Assembly (NCBI RefSeq): GCF_002575655.3
Contig: NC_053039.3
Span: forward strand, 47,121,290-47,185,289
Reading direction: 5' to 3'
Length of the DNA: 64,000 nucleotides
DNA from: Aegilops tauschii subsp. strangulata
Lineage: Eukaryota; Streptophyta; Magnoliopsida; Poales; Poaceae
Below, piece by piece: positions 1 through 11,500 of the stretch. The position numbers were made by a program, and so were the translations under genes. Every line of letters starts with the position of its first letter. Position 1 is the first letter of the stretch. The notes under the pieces are model-generated. The model ran no database searches. It saw nothing but the letters and a program-made list of their open reading frames with translations, and had not been told where the DNA came from.

Positions 1-1774
1 CTCATGGGGATGCGGTAGAACCTGCGCTCGCCGCCGACGCCTTGAATGTGCACATCATAGAAGCCCTTGAAGAGCTTGACTTGCACGGATTTCGGGCGAG
101 CCATGAGGGGAACCGCGCAGACGAGCGGCTTGTGGTTCACCATCATGGTGAGGCCACCGGGCAGCTGCACGACCCGATCGTCGTGCCCGTCGTCTGTTGG
201 CGCCGGGGGGCGCGGAGAGGTTGGGGTCCATGCCTCCAGGGAAGTCACCGCCGTCTCCCTGGTCACCGTGGTCACCACCGCTGATGTTCTCGTCATCAGA
301 GTCTGGCCCCGCAAAGGCAGGGTCTGGTGGTAGCTCCTGAGAGTGGATGACAAGAACCGAGGCGATGGCCCCAAGGCCAGAGAAACCATGGACAGGAATG
401 GTGTGGGGGACGTCGGTGAGAGTGCGGGATTTGACAGAGACAAGGACAGCGGAGTAGTCAACTCCAGTCAGGTAGATCGGATCAATCTGGATTGGGCAGG
501 CGAAGGGAACGATAGAATTAATGATGGTGGGCGTGAACCAGTACTCGAGAGGGAAGTCTTTGATGTGGAGGGCAGAAACCGTGCCAAGGCGAAAGAGGAA
601 ACGGTTTTCTGTGTCTTCGTGGCGGACTAGGTTGACTGTGTTCAGAGGGCATGTGAGAGGACTGTTTAGGATGGATATTTCTCTCTCATAGGCCGAGCCG
701 TAGACGACAAAACCAGCCCCATAGGAAGACGCTCTAATGAGGACAGGAGGGTTGCCACCCCCGGTTTGGAGCGCACGGCGAATGCAAGCTTGGGGAGAGG
801 GATGAGGTGGGTTGACGACGGCGAAAGCGAGGTTTTGGAAGTGCTCAATGGGTGTGTATGGCATGAAAACGTTGGAGAAATCGCGACGGTGCCGAGGCGG
901 GGAAGAGAAAGACATGGATTGGGTTGCATCCGAATCAGAGGACTCCTCCCCCGATTCGAACTCAACCTCATCCGGATCTTCCTCCTTGTCGACGGCCGCA
1001 TCGTCGACCTCCGCGGCTTGGGTCTGCTCCGGGAAGGAGAACACTTGGGGGAGGGTGTGCGAGCAGGGGACAGGTCGAGCTCATCCTCGAAGGAAGCTAG
1101 CTCGAGCGGGATGAAGTTGGCCATGGGAGCGGACGGAGGATGGCTGGGAGGTGGAGTTGTGATGCGAGGGCTTTGTGGTGCCTGCGAGGAGGAGGGAGGA
1201 GTGGGGAGGCTAGGAGCGGGCTGGTGATTGACAAGAGGAAGGGCTGGAGGGGTGGGGGTAAAATAGCAGCACAGCCATGCTGGGTGTGGCCCACCCGCCA
1301 GCATCTCCGGCATCTCACGGGGTCTCTACAGCCCCGCACTTGGTGATCGAGCACCAAGCATCGAAAGCAGCGCGCCATGGCATTAAACCTCTTGGTGACG
1401 AGGAGCGATGGGGGGCTGCATGCTATAAGGAGAGGTGAGGAGGGCATGGGCATAAGAAGCCAAAGGGCTGGCGCGCCCGGGCTAGGGCTGCGACAGCCGA
1501 GGTGGCGAGGGGCAGGCGGTCTCGGGCTCCCCGTTGTGACAGCTCGTGAGCTGCATGGCAGGAGAGGGGGAGGCCTTATCCAGGAGAGGGGGAGGGGGCG
1601 AAGTTGACCACAGGAGTGGGCCCGCGGGGCGTGGCAGGATGCCAGGCGCAGAAAGGTCCAACATCGGGTAACACGAACGGGCAGGAACTCGACGCGAGCA
1701 GCCAGGCACGCGAGGCCGAGCATGGCGGGGAGGCGAGGTGGGACGAGGCTGATCTGGCATGTGAGTAGTGCCAT
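1..1774 (-). pseudogene. Transposon-type CCHC zinc-knuckle protein, frameshifted and cut by the window edge
   Basis: Read on the minus strand, two tandem CX2CX4HX4C zinc knuckles lie at about 1369-1276 (CFRCLVLDHQVRGC, then CRRCWRVGHTQHGC). A proline-rich linker follows, then MANFIPLELASF at about 1125, an acidic stretch and a roughly 300-residue region rich in hydrophobic strands. The coding path moves between three frames: 1774-1097, then 1313 to about 1044, then 1044-55. It changes frame again near 130, where MARPKSVQVKLFKGFYDVH continues to base 1, so the gene runs off the window. Double knuckles of this kind occur in Gag or LINE ORF1-like nucleic-acid-binding proteins of grass retroelements. 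I do not recognise the C-terminal domain. The several frame changes argue for a dead copy, but I cannot exclude that some reflect introns. Confidence 0.6.
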
Positions 1775-1786
1775 GTGAGTAGTTTC

Positions 1787-1972
1787 TGTTAGAGATATAT
1801 TTGGGATATTTGTATTTGGTAGTCAAGGATTTGTAATCCGTCTCCTACCTTATCTCCAGGAGAGGCGTCTTGCCCTCCAAGTCTTGTACTCAATATATAC
1901 TCGCCCTCGAGGCTCAATAATACATCCATCATATTCTGCAAATTCCATCAATCCTTTCTCTCCCTTCCAACA
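1787..1972 (+). repeat. 5' LTR of the small LTR element
   Basis: This 186-bp LTR has TG...CA ends and contains a TATA-like AATATATACTCG near 1891-1902. Its sequence recurs at 2806-2993. Confidence 0.88.
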
Positions 1973-1984
1973 TGGTATCTATCG
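1973..1984 (+). other. Primer binding site-like sequence of the small LTR element
   Basis: TGGTATCTATCG lies immediately inside the 5' LTR. It resembles the TGGTATC start of initiator-Met tRNA primer sites in plant Copia elements. Only the first seven bases match well. Confidence 0.5.
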
Positions 1985-2805
1985 CAAGTCGATCCTAAAC
2001 CCTAGCCGCCACCGCTTCCGCACCCGCGCGCCGCCCCCGGGGCGGTCGGCCTCCATGACCGCCGCCGGGGGCCGCGCCGCCCGTACCTAGGGTTCGTCCG
2101 CCGACCGTGTTGGCCGGATGCCTAGAGAGTCTTTTTTCCCGATCCTTTGATCCGGATTTTCTCTCTCTCGCCGGTCGCCTTGATCGGCGTCTACTTTTTG
2201 GTTTTCCGGTCTATGTGATCCGGTTTGCGTCACCCACCGCCGCCGTCGACCCCGTGCGCCTCTACTCCAACACCGGCGCGATTGGTCGGCTTCTTCATTG
2301 ACCCAGCGGCCTCGCGCGTCTGCCCGTCGGTCGCCCCGACTCGGCGGCCTCGCGCGTCGTCCATGCGTCGACCCGCCGGTCGCCCCGACCCGGCGGCCCT
2401 TCACCACCGCCGTTCGCGCAACGGCCCGCCCGTCGATCTACGCCGGCCGTCACCGCCCTGCTCCGACCGGGACTCCTGCATCACCCCGACCCGGCGGCCT
2501 CGCGCCATGCGGCGGCCAATCATAGCCGCCCTGCCGCCCGCCGCCGCCGGCTTCATCTCGGACTTCGCCGCCACCACGCCTCCACCGAGCGGCGTCCCCG
2601 ACCTCGCGTGCGATCGGCTTGATCACCCGCTCGCCGCCGCGATCTGCCTCATCTACACCACGCGACCGACCTAGCCCGTCGGTTACGCGCGCCTCCGCAG
2701 GTCCCATGAAGATCGTCCCCGAGTTCAGCGCGCCTCTCCACCGATCGAGCATCGGGCTGCCGCTGCATCGCCCTGCCGGGCAGCAGCGCCGCCGCCCCGT
2801 GGTTC

Positions 2806-2993
2806 TGTTAGAGATATATTTGGGATACTTGTATTTGGTAGTCTAGGATTTGTAATCCGTCTCCTACCTTATCTCCACGAGAGGTGTCTTGCCCTCCAAG
2901 TCTTGTACTCAATATATACTCGCCCTCGAGGCTCAATAATACATCCATCATATTCCGCAACAATTCCATCAATCCTTTCTCTCCCTTCCAACA
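2806..2993 (+). repeat. 3' LTR of the small LTR element
   Basis: This 188-bp copy of 1787-1972 is followed directly by the target duplication GTTTC (2994-2998). No strong polypurine tract precedes it. Confidence 0.88.
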
Positions 2994-2998
2994 GTTTC

Positions 2999-3600
2999 CT
3001 TTCACAAACACCTCTTTTTGTGTGATCTCGTTTGCTGTATCCTTAACTGGTGGTGTGTGAAACTTTTAAGCTTGTAGAACTTCATGTAAGCTGGTTCTCC
3101 CAGCATAACTGCACTCTGTTTTAACATTCTCGCTGGGCCTTGTGCCTTATATCTAAAAAATCCACTCGTTAGTTCCATCCTAGGCAAACTGACATTTGCG
3201 AACAGATGGACAACATCCAGGGTAGTTATCTATTGTCTATTGTAATATTAAAGCAGCACTATTTTCTACAGTTAAGACTTCACAAAGTTAAACATACGAC
3301 TAAGATATATCACATGATAATATGGAAAGTCAATGGAGGTATTTGTATCGCAAATGAACTGAACTCTAAAGCATATAGGGAAACCAATGAGACTACATGC
3401 ATCTTTTGCCATCCAATGTAGGGCTCACGTCCATAAGATGTTCAAGGCCTCAACCTTATTTGGCAAGGACTCAACAACGCAGATCTAATTGTGGCAAAGT
3501 ATCCACTAAGCAAGTAACAAGTGAAAAGATCATTACCCCTTACCGTTTGTCGATTAAATGATTGACAGGCTAGCTAAACGTACTCATTTTTGCTAATTAG
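2999..3600. other. Unassigned spacer
   Basis: There is no recognisable gene. A 61-codon minus-strand frame (3187-3002) and a plus-strand frame (3206-3421) are open, but I see no family resemblance. This is the flank into which the small LTR element inserted. Confidence 0.4.
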
Positions 3601-4300
3601 ATGATTATTCTACTTTCAAATACATGTGCACTGAGTGCTATATTCTCTTATTATGTTGAGAAAATAATGAAAGTGTTTTTGGATTATTTCTCTGTTTATG
3701 GTAGTTCTTTTGATAAATGCTTGTATAACTTGAACAAAGTCTTGCAACGTTGCAAGGACAGTAACTTAGTTTTAAATAGGGAGAAATGCCACTTCATGGT
3801 TGAAGATGAATTGTCTTAGGGCATATAATATCTGCTAGAGGTATTGAAGTTGATAAAGATAAAATTGAAGCTATAGAAGATTATCTTATCCTAGGGATGT
3901 TAAAGGAATTAGAAGTTTCTTGGTTTTTATAGGAGACTCATTAAGGACTTCTCTAATATCTCTAAACCCCTATCCTGCAAAAATCTATTCCCTTTGATTT
4001 TAATGCATGATGATTGTAAGAAGTCTTTTGAAGTGCTTAAAAATGCTTTAGTTTTTGCACATGTTATTCAACCTCCTGATTGGGATAAACCTGTTGAAAT
4101 TTTGTGTGATGCTAGTTATTTTGATGTTGGAGCTGTTCTAGGACAGAAAATTTATGGTAAAATGGATGTTATTTACTATGATAGCAAAACTTTACATGAT
4201 GCTCAAAAGAATTATGCTAACACTGAAAAGGAATTCTTGGTTGTGATATTTTCTTGTGATAAAGTTAGACCTTACATCATATACTATATCACTAAGCTCC
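3601..4300 (+). pseudogene. Ty3/gypsy reverse transcriptase-RNase H fragment (Athila-like)
   Basis: Conceptual translation gives the RT thumb-side sequence VFLDYFSVYGSSFDKCL and NLVLNREKCHFMV (about 3667-3801), then a stop at 3817. It resumes in other frames with GIEVDKDKIEAI, and then VIQPPDWDKPVEILCDAS and DVGAVLGQ, the start of RNase H (about 4062-4140). The order matches plant Athila-type pol. Where DDF is usual for the RT catalytic pair this copy reads DYF. No LTRs or integrase are attached, so this is an isolated decayed scrap. Confidence 0.75.
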
Positions 4301-4305
4301 CTAGG

Positions 4306-4625
4306 ATTGGAGGCCTCACAATCAATTGAGGTCTCTAATTGGAATTTGGTCACCCAATTTTGACCGGGTCAACAATATCTCAAACCTCTCTCATTCAGTT
4401 TTCTTATACAATACACTATGCTTCCTAACTTTTAAAGCTTCACAATTAATTGAGGCTTCAATTTAGAATTGGATCATCCGATTTTGATTGGGTCAAAAAT
4501 TTGTCAAGGAGCTCTCTCATTTAATTATTTTATTCTCTATGTTACCTAATTTTAAAGTTCTTTCATTCGATTGAGGTATTCAATTTTGGATTAGATTTAT
4601 GATTTGATCAGGCCAACAATTTTTT
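4306..4625. repeat. Degenerate ~130-bp tandem repeats (about 2.5 units)
   Basis: The block CACAAT(C/T)AATTGAGG followed by AATTGGATCA-like and TTTTGAC/TTGGGTCAA segments recurs at about 4316, 4440 and 4563, with many differences. I see no coding potential. Its relation to the preceding gypsy scrap is unclear. Confidence 0.5.
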
Positions 4626-4675
4626 AAATCAGTCAGTAGCAACCGATCTATAAAAACATACTTCATAATAACTCC

Positions 4676-5491
4676 GTGCCTGAGAAGAAGCCCAAGTCTA
4701 GACCTAAGCCTGAGACTAATTGCCTATACTGCAAAGGGACTGGTCACTGGAAGCAGAACTACCCCAAGTATTTGGCGGATAAGAAGGATGGCAAAGTGAA
4801 CAAAGGTATATTTGATATACATGATATTGATGTGTACTTTACTAGTGTTTATAGCAACCCCTTAGTACTTGATACTAGTTCAGTTGCTAAGATTAGTAAC
4901 TCGAAACGGGAATTGCAGAATGAACAGAGACTAGTTAAGGGTGAAGTGACGATGTGTGTTGGAAGTGGTTCCAAGATTGATATGATCATCATCGCACACT
5001 CCCTATACTTTCGGGATTAGTGTTGAACCTAAATAAATGTTATTTAGTGTTTGTGTTGAGCATAAATATGATTTGATCATGTTTATTGCAATACGGTTAT
5101 TCATTTAAAGTCAAAGAATAATTGTTGTTCTGTTTACATGAATAAAACCTTTGATGGTCATACACCCAATGAAGATAGTTTGTTGGATCTCGATAGTAGT
5201 GATACACATATTCATAATATTGAAGCCAAAAGATGCAAAGTTAATAATGATAGTGCAACTTATTTGTGGCACTGCCGTTTAGGTCATATTGGTTTAAAGC
5301 GCATGAAGAAACTCCATGCTGATGGGCTTTTGGAATCACTTGATTATGAATCATTTGATGCTTGCGAACTATGCCTCATTGGAAAGATGACTAAAACTCC
5401 GTTCTCCGGAACAATGGAGCGAGCTACTGACTTATTGGAAATAATACATACCGATATATGCGGTCCGATGAGTGTTAAAACTCACGGCGGG
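4676..5491 (+). pseudogene. Copia gag end, protease and integrase start (first part, before the insertion)
   Basis: The fragment starts near the Gag zinc knuckle CLYCKGTGHWKQNY; the fourth ligand Cys is replaced (NYPKY where related copies have NCPKY). A degenerate protease region follows (LDTSSVA, where an intact relative has FDTGSVA), ending at TAG 5018-5020. Frame then changes to the pre-integrase region with YLWHCRLGHIGLKRMKKLH and CELCLIGKMTKTPFSG, and the integrase start HTDICGPM. It stops at the gypsy insertion. The same stop and small deletions occur in the fragment at 59462-60158. Confidence 0.8.
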
Positions 5492-6026
5492 TGTTGGGGA
5501 TATGACTATCGGGTATGACCCGCCCAGAAGGGGCCAGGTCAGCCCAATGGCGGTTCATCTCAATGAAGCCCAAGAGCATATTAACAATGGCGGATCATAG
5601 ATAGGCCTAGTAGAGGGCCCAAGCCCGAAGGCGGCTTAAGGCCCATGGTATAAACCGCCATGTATATGTAGACTTGTATTGTAAGGCATGTAAGATAAGT
5701 CACCGAGCCGGACACGTTGTATGAGCCGGCCGGGACTCTGTAGGCCGCAGGGCGTCAACCCGTGTATATAAGGGGACAACCCGGCGGCGGCTTAGGACAA
5801 GAAACAACAGATCGAGAGCCAGGCTAAGCGTATTCGCTCCCTGGTCATCGAAACCTTAGAAATACCACTCAAACTGGATTAGGCCTTTACCTTCACCGCA
5901 AGGGGCCGAACCAGTATAAACTCCTCATGTCCTTTGTCCCGTTTAACCCCTTTAAGCTAATCTCGTTGTGATGGCTCCACGACTAAGTCCTCGCACTAGG
6001 ACATCTGCCGTGACGATCCCACGATA
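5492..6026 (+). repeat. 5' LTR of the Tat-like gypsy element
   Basis: The LTR begins TGTTGGGGATATGAC and ends CCCACGATA; the expected CA end has mutated to TA here but is CA in the 3' copy. A TATA box (TATATAAG, 5765-5772) lies about half-way. Confidence 0.92.
5765..5772 (+). promoter_or_regulatory. TATA box in the gypsy 5' LTR
   Basis: TATATAAG is conserved in the 3' LTR at 18644-18651. It would direct sense transcription of gag-pol. Confidence 0.6.
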
Positions 6027-6048
6027 GTTGGCACCCACCGTGGGGCTA
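6027..6048 (+). other. Primer binding site region of the gypsy element
   Basis: TTGGCACCCACCGTGGGGC (6028-6046) lies just inside the 5' LTR, where the tRNA primer site is expected. I do not assign the tRNA. Confidence 0.55.
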
Positions 6049-6114
6049 TCGCACGATGGTTTCAAGTTCTTAGAGGGCAACTTCGAAGGGATCAAGGGAT
6101 ACGCCGTGGGCCGG

Positions 6115-8536
6115 ATGACCAAGAGTCGTCGCGGCAAGCTCTACATCGACGACACAGGCTGGGGCCCCGAGGCCGGCTCAATTGAGTATGGATACCGGGT
6201 CCCCTTTGGCGGAATTCACGTCTTCATGGCAAGATCGGCGAGCCGGGCCCTGAGCCGGACATCTGCACCGACATTGTCGAGATGGCTCAGCGTGCAAGAC
6301 CCGCCCGAGCTCAGCCCGCCATGAATCGTGCCTTCATGGGATTCATCCATGGAGCGGAATCTGAGGATAGATTGGTATATGGTGATGAGACGGTTGTCTA
6401 CTCGGACGGCGAGTCGTCCACCAGTGAGACCGAGTCGTTGTATCAACTGCAAGACGACCGGCTTGGGGGCTGTTCCGATGGCGACAATATTCCGGACCCC
6501 TTTGAGCCGCCTAACCGGGTTGCGATCTTTATGGCTGGTACGCAGCCCGTGCAGCACTCGTCGACTACAGCAGAGATGATTTCTGGGTCAGCAGCGGCAA
6601 CAGCCGCCGGGGCAAGAGGCCATGTGCGCCCGCCGGCTCAGGTCCTAACCGACTTGTTGGATAAGCTGACAGTGTTGTTAACAGCGGTGGTTAACCCGGC
6701 GGATCAGGATCAGCATAATGCCGCGGTCGCAAAGCTGCGTGATGAGATAGCACAAGCCAAGGAGGAGCTGAATGCAGAAAACACTAGGATGGCCGAGGAG
6801 CGGGCTGCTTTGGATGCTCAGGCACAGCGGATTCAGTCAGAGTCCTTCCGGCTCATGCTGGATCAGAACACTTCAAACGACGTCATGAGGAGGCATCAGA
6901 CTCGCCTGCCTCTGGTTTACGAGGCGAGAAATCTCTTTAACACGCCCGGAGCAGGGACCAGTAACCAACCAGTCATAAACCAGGTTGAAATGCCTGGGAC
7001 GGGAGCGCCAGTTCAGCCGCGCACAACTGACCCGCCTCGTCAGGACAATATCCCACCGCAGCACGTGCCGACACCACCGGGTCATTATTCTAACCCCTTA
7101 GATAACATGATCGCTGCAGCATCACGATTGGCGGCCCTCCCGGTTGAAGGCGAGTCTCCAGCGATGGTTGAAGCGCGAAGGGCCAGAGAGTTACTTCAGA
7201 CAGCATTGGTGCAGCAACAGTCTTATTCTTACAGTCGTGACAGGATTCATTCAACCCCTCGTCCGAGTCGAAGTTATAGCAGGCATATCAAGGAACCAGC
7301 CGTGTCAAGCAGTGGGTGGAACCGCAACCCGCCCTGTGGACATAACTCGGCGGGTGGTGGGGGTAATGCCCAGAACATGGTGCATCATGGAAGAGCGTGT
7401 CGGGAGGCCGAGCTGGCGGCTCAATATGCACCTCGCCAGCATTCCCTGGTTCGTCCGACAACCTCGGTGGAGACAGGTGTGACTTTCAGGACTTAGGGTG
7501 TGATGTGTTTGGCTCCGGCTCTACGTAACGTACAATTGCCCAAGGATTTCAAAGGTCCTCGTAAGGTGCCCAACTACACTGCCGACTTACCCCCTGAAGC
7601 ATGGGTTGAGAGTTATGAGATGGCGATGGAACTACTGGATGTTGACAATGCTGCATGTGCTAAGTACTTCACCATGACGTTGGAAGGGACGGCTCGTACT
7701 TGGTTGAAGGGGTTGCCAGCCAATTCCATTGGGTCATGGGCCGAGTTAAAAGCCCGGTTTATCCAGAATTTTGAAGATACGTGCAAGCAGCCCATGTCAA
7801 TCGTGGATTTGGCCTCCTGTGTCCAAGAAGAAGGTGAGTCGACAACCCATTAGATGCGCTGGGTCTCAATAATCCTGCACTCATCGGATCGCATCAATGT
7901 CGATTCAACAGTCTTAATGTTGGAGAACAATTGTCGTTTCACGCCCCTGAAGCAGAAATTAGGGCGGCTCAAACGTCACTGCAATGACATGGGGACACTC
8001 ATGGCGGCTCTGGTTAAGTATGCTGACTCTGATGGTACCAAGGACCCCGAGTCTGATGATGAAAAGCCGGGAAAGGGAAAGAAGAGCGGCAGCAGCATAA
8101 CCCGGCGAATCAGGGAGGCAACAGTAAGCGCAAAGCTGATAATACTTTGGACTTTGTGGCCAACACCAATACGCAGAATAATGGTCAGCGTCGTAAGGGT
8201 AAACCGCCCCCACGGACTGGAGGATCAGGCTTTAATCTTGAGCAGCTGCTGAGTCAGCCCTGCCCAAGGCATGGTATGCGAGAAAGACCGTCTGGCCACC
8301 TCTGGAAGGATTGCTTCATTATGAAGGAGTACAAAAATTCCAATCTTTTTCAAGATGATCATGGGCCGGGTGGTGGCTCAGGATCCGGATCTCATGGACC
8401 GGGTTACGGCGGCGGCTCTAACTCTGGATTCCAAGGAAATCAAGGCAATTATGGCAACCAGGGTGGTTACAATCAGCAGAGTAATCAGGGGAGTCAACAG
8501 CAGCAACAGTCTGGTTATCAGAGCAACCCGAAGTAG
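6115..8536 (+). pseudogene. Gag of the Tat-like gypsy element, decayed
   Basis: The likely start is ATG 6115 (MTKSRRGKLYIDDTG), followed by a frame change near 6230 into the long frame ending at TAG 7494-7496. The capsid-like Retrotrans_gag domain (EAWVESYEMAMELL ... GTARTWLKGLP ... SWAELKARFIQNF) is at about 7600-7780. It is preceded and followed by in-frame TAGs (7494-7496 and 7851-7853). After a frame change near 8100 come a basic region and CPRHGMRERPSGHLWKDC (about 8261-8314), a His/Cys-rich nucleocapsid-like motif. A Gly/Gln-rich tail follows and ends at TAG 8534-8536. Reading resumes in the same frame beyond that stop, so gag and pol were probably one frame. Confidence 0.8.
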
Positions 8537-11500
8537 TTGAATAGTGGACAGTATCATGTCTTCACCACTAGCTTATGTAAGCCGACTAGAAGCTTCATAA
8601 GAGGGCAGTCAATGCTATTGAGCCGGCGGTTCCCCGTTACTTGCGCTGGTCTGAGCAGCCCATTGTGTGGAGCCGGGAAGATCACCCGCCCCGGGTTGAT
8701 AATCCGGGTCACTTGGCTTTGGTGGTTGCACCTCAGGTCGGAGGATATAAGTTCACCAAGGTACTCATGGATGGAGGGAGCAGCATCAATATCCTTTATT
8801 ACGAAACTTTCCGCCGCATGGGGTTAACTGATAAAAATCTTAAGCCGTCAAAAACTGTTTTCCATGGCGTGGTGCCTGGTAAGTCGGCTTATCCGGTTGG
8901 TAAGATCGCTCTGGAAGTTGCTTTTGGAGATGATCATGACTCTAGATCGGAGACATTGACCTTTGAAGTGGTCAAGATCCACAGCCCATAACACGCTCTG
9001 TTTGGACGGACGGCTTACGCCAAGTTCATGGCGCGGCCTTGTTATGTATACCTACAACTCAAGATGTCGGGTTACAAGGGAACCATCACGGTGCATGGAA
9101 GCCGGAAGATAGCCTTGGAATGTGAGGAAGGCGACGCTGCCTATGCTGAGTCTGTTTGTGCAACTGAGGAGTTGAAGTTTTATAAGGATAATGTTGACCC
9201 GGCGGACATGACGTCTTTGAAGAAGCCAACTACAGAGCATGATCCTTCACTCAAATTTAAGTCGGCAGATGACACTAAAATGGTTTATTTTGTTCCTGGC
9301 GACTCATTGAAGCAGTTCAGTATCAGTGCCAATCTGGATCCGAAATAGGAAAGCGCGCTCATCGAGTTCATCCGTGAGAACCGGGACATCTTTGCATGGA
9401 AGCCTTCAGACATGTGGGTGTATCGAGGGAACTCGCTGAGCACACTCTTAATATTGATCCGAAATTTAAGCTGGTCAAACAGTTTCTTTGCCGATTTAAT
9501 GAGGAAAGGTGGAAGGCCATTGGAGAGGAAGTGGCCCGGCTCTTGGCAGCAGGGTTTATCGTCGAAGTTTTCCATCCTGAGTGGTTGGCTAACCCGGTAC
9601 TGGTACTCAAGAAGAATGGCACTTGGCGGATGTGTGTGGATTACACGGACTTGAACAAGGCTTGTCCGGTTGATCCGTTTGCTCTCCCTCGTATTGAGCA
9701 AATCATTGATGCTACGATGGGTTGTGAGCGTTTGAGTTTCTTGGATGCTTATTCTGGTTATCATCAGATCAAGATGGCAGTTAAGGACCAGGAGAAAACA
9801 GCTTTCATTACTCCATTTGGAGCCTTCTGCTATGTGTCTATACCTTTCGGGCTCAAGAGTGCACAGGCGACTTATCAGCGATGTGTGCAAAATTGCCTTC
9901 ACAATCAAATTGGGCGCCATGTTCATGCTTATGTAGATGACATTATGGTGAAATCAAGAAATTAGGAGACCCTGATTGAGGATCTGAAGGAGACGTTTGA
10001 AAATCTCCGGGTCTACAAGATGATGTTGAATCCGGCTAAATGTGTCTTTGGTGTGCCAGCAGGCAAGCTCTTGGGTTTCTTGGTTTCTAACAAAGGCATT
10101 GAAGCTAACCCGGGGAAAATCAAAGCCACTACTTCATTGGCTAAGCCGGTGTGCGTTAATGACGTTCAGCGCCTGGCGGGTCGTATTGCGGTTCTGAGCC
10201 GGTTCATAAGCCGGCTGGGTGAGAAAGCTACCCCCCTCTATCAGATGATGAAGAAGACGGATCATTTTGTTTGGGGCGATGCTGCTAACCAAGCGTTTGA
10301 GGATCTGAAGAAACAATTAGTTGAGCCGCCCGTGCTTGCTGTCCCTATTGATAAAGAGCCTCTGTTGTATATGTGGCTGCTAATAGCCGGGCCGTCAGTG
10401 TGGCCATCGTGGTGGAAAGGAAGGAGGCGGTCAAGGAATATCCGTTTCAACGGCCGGTTTATTATATCAGTGAAGTTCTTATTGAGTCCAAGCAGAGATA
10501 CCCACATTGGCAGAAGCTTGTGTATGGGGTTTTCATGGCAATCCGGAAGGTTAAGAAATATTTTCAGGGTCATCACATCACTGTGGTTAGTTCTGCTCCT
10601 TTGGGAGATATCATCCAAAACAAGGAAGCAACTGGCCGGGTTGCTAAGTGGGCCATTGAGCTTGGACCTCACGGTTTAAAGTATGCGCCCCTTACGGCTA
10701 TCAAGTCCCAAGCGCTTGTGGATTTCATCAATGATTGGACAGAGTTGCAGGCGCCGGAGGAAAAGCCGGATAACACATATTGGACTATTCACTTTGATGG
10801 ACCTAGACAGCTGGAGGGCTCGGGGGCTGGAGTTGTCCTGACTTCCCCACGAGGTGATAAATTTTCTTATGTCCTCCGGTTAATGTTCCCTTGTACTAAC
10901 AATGTAGCTGAGTATGAGGCTCTGCTCCATGGTCTTCGGATGTCTAAGGAGATGAATTTAAGCCGGGTACGATGCTTTGGCGATTCAGATTTGGTGGCCC
11001 AACAGGTTTTTGGTACTTGGGATTCCAAGGATCCGCTTAGGGCGGCTTATCGTTGAGAGGTCGATGCCATTGCAGGTCACTTCAAGGGTTACCAAGTTGA
11101 ACATATTGATCGAAGGAAGAATGAGGCGGCTAACAACTTAAGCCGGCTAGGCTCTCAGCGTAAGCCGGTACCACCTAATACGTTCCTGGATGTTCTACTG
11201 AACCCTTCAGTCAAGTTGCCTACGGAAGAGGACCTTGTTGTTCCTAACCCGGAAGCACAATTGGTGGCGGCTCTTCATGCTATTCCTGATTGGACAGTTC
11301 CCTATTTGGCTTACATGACCCGGGGTGAGTTACCGGAGGATGAGACTTTGGCAAGGCAGATAACCCGACGGTCCAAGTCCATGACAATTGTCAATGGGGA
11401 GCTGCACCATTGCAGTGTTACAGGGGCGTTTCAGCGTTGCGTTTCTCCTGAAGAAGGTTGTGAGATTCTTATGAGATCCACGAAGGAGATTGTGGTCATC

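Larger units (their letters stand above)
1787..2993 (+). mobile_element. Small non-autonomous LTR element (TRIM/LARD-like) with 5-bp TSD
   Basis: Two near-identical direct repeats of 186 and 188 bp (1787-1972 and 2806-2993) begin TGTTAG and end CCAACA. They are flanked by the duplication GTTTC (1782-1786 and 2994-2998). The interior of about 833 bp has no gag or pol. It is very GC-rich, with repeated segments around CCGACCCGGCGGCC. Open frames there, such as 2225-2674, look like products of composition. I count about five substitutions and one 2-bp indel between the LTRs, so the insertion is not very old. TRIM/LARD elements depend on enzymes from autonomous relatives. Orientation is set by the PBS-like site at 1973. 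Confidence 0.85.

Noticed and set aside
2225..2674. 149-codon Pro/Arg-rich ORF in the small LTR element
   Set aside because: GC-rich sequence lacks stops in several frames on both strands. No motif supports it.
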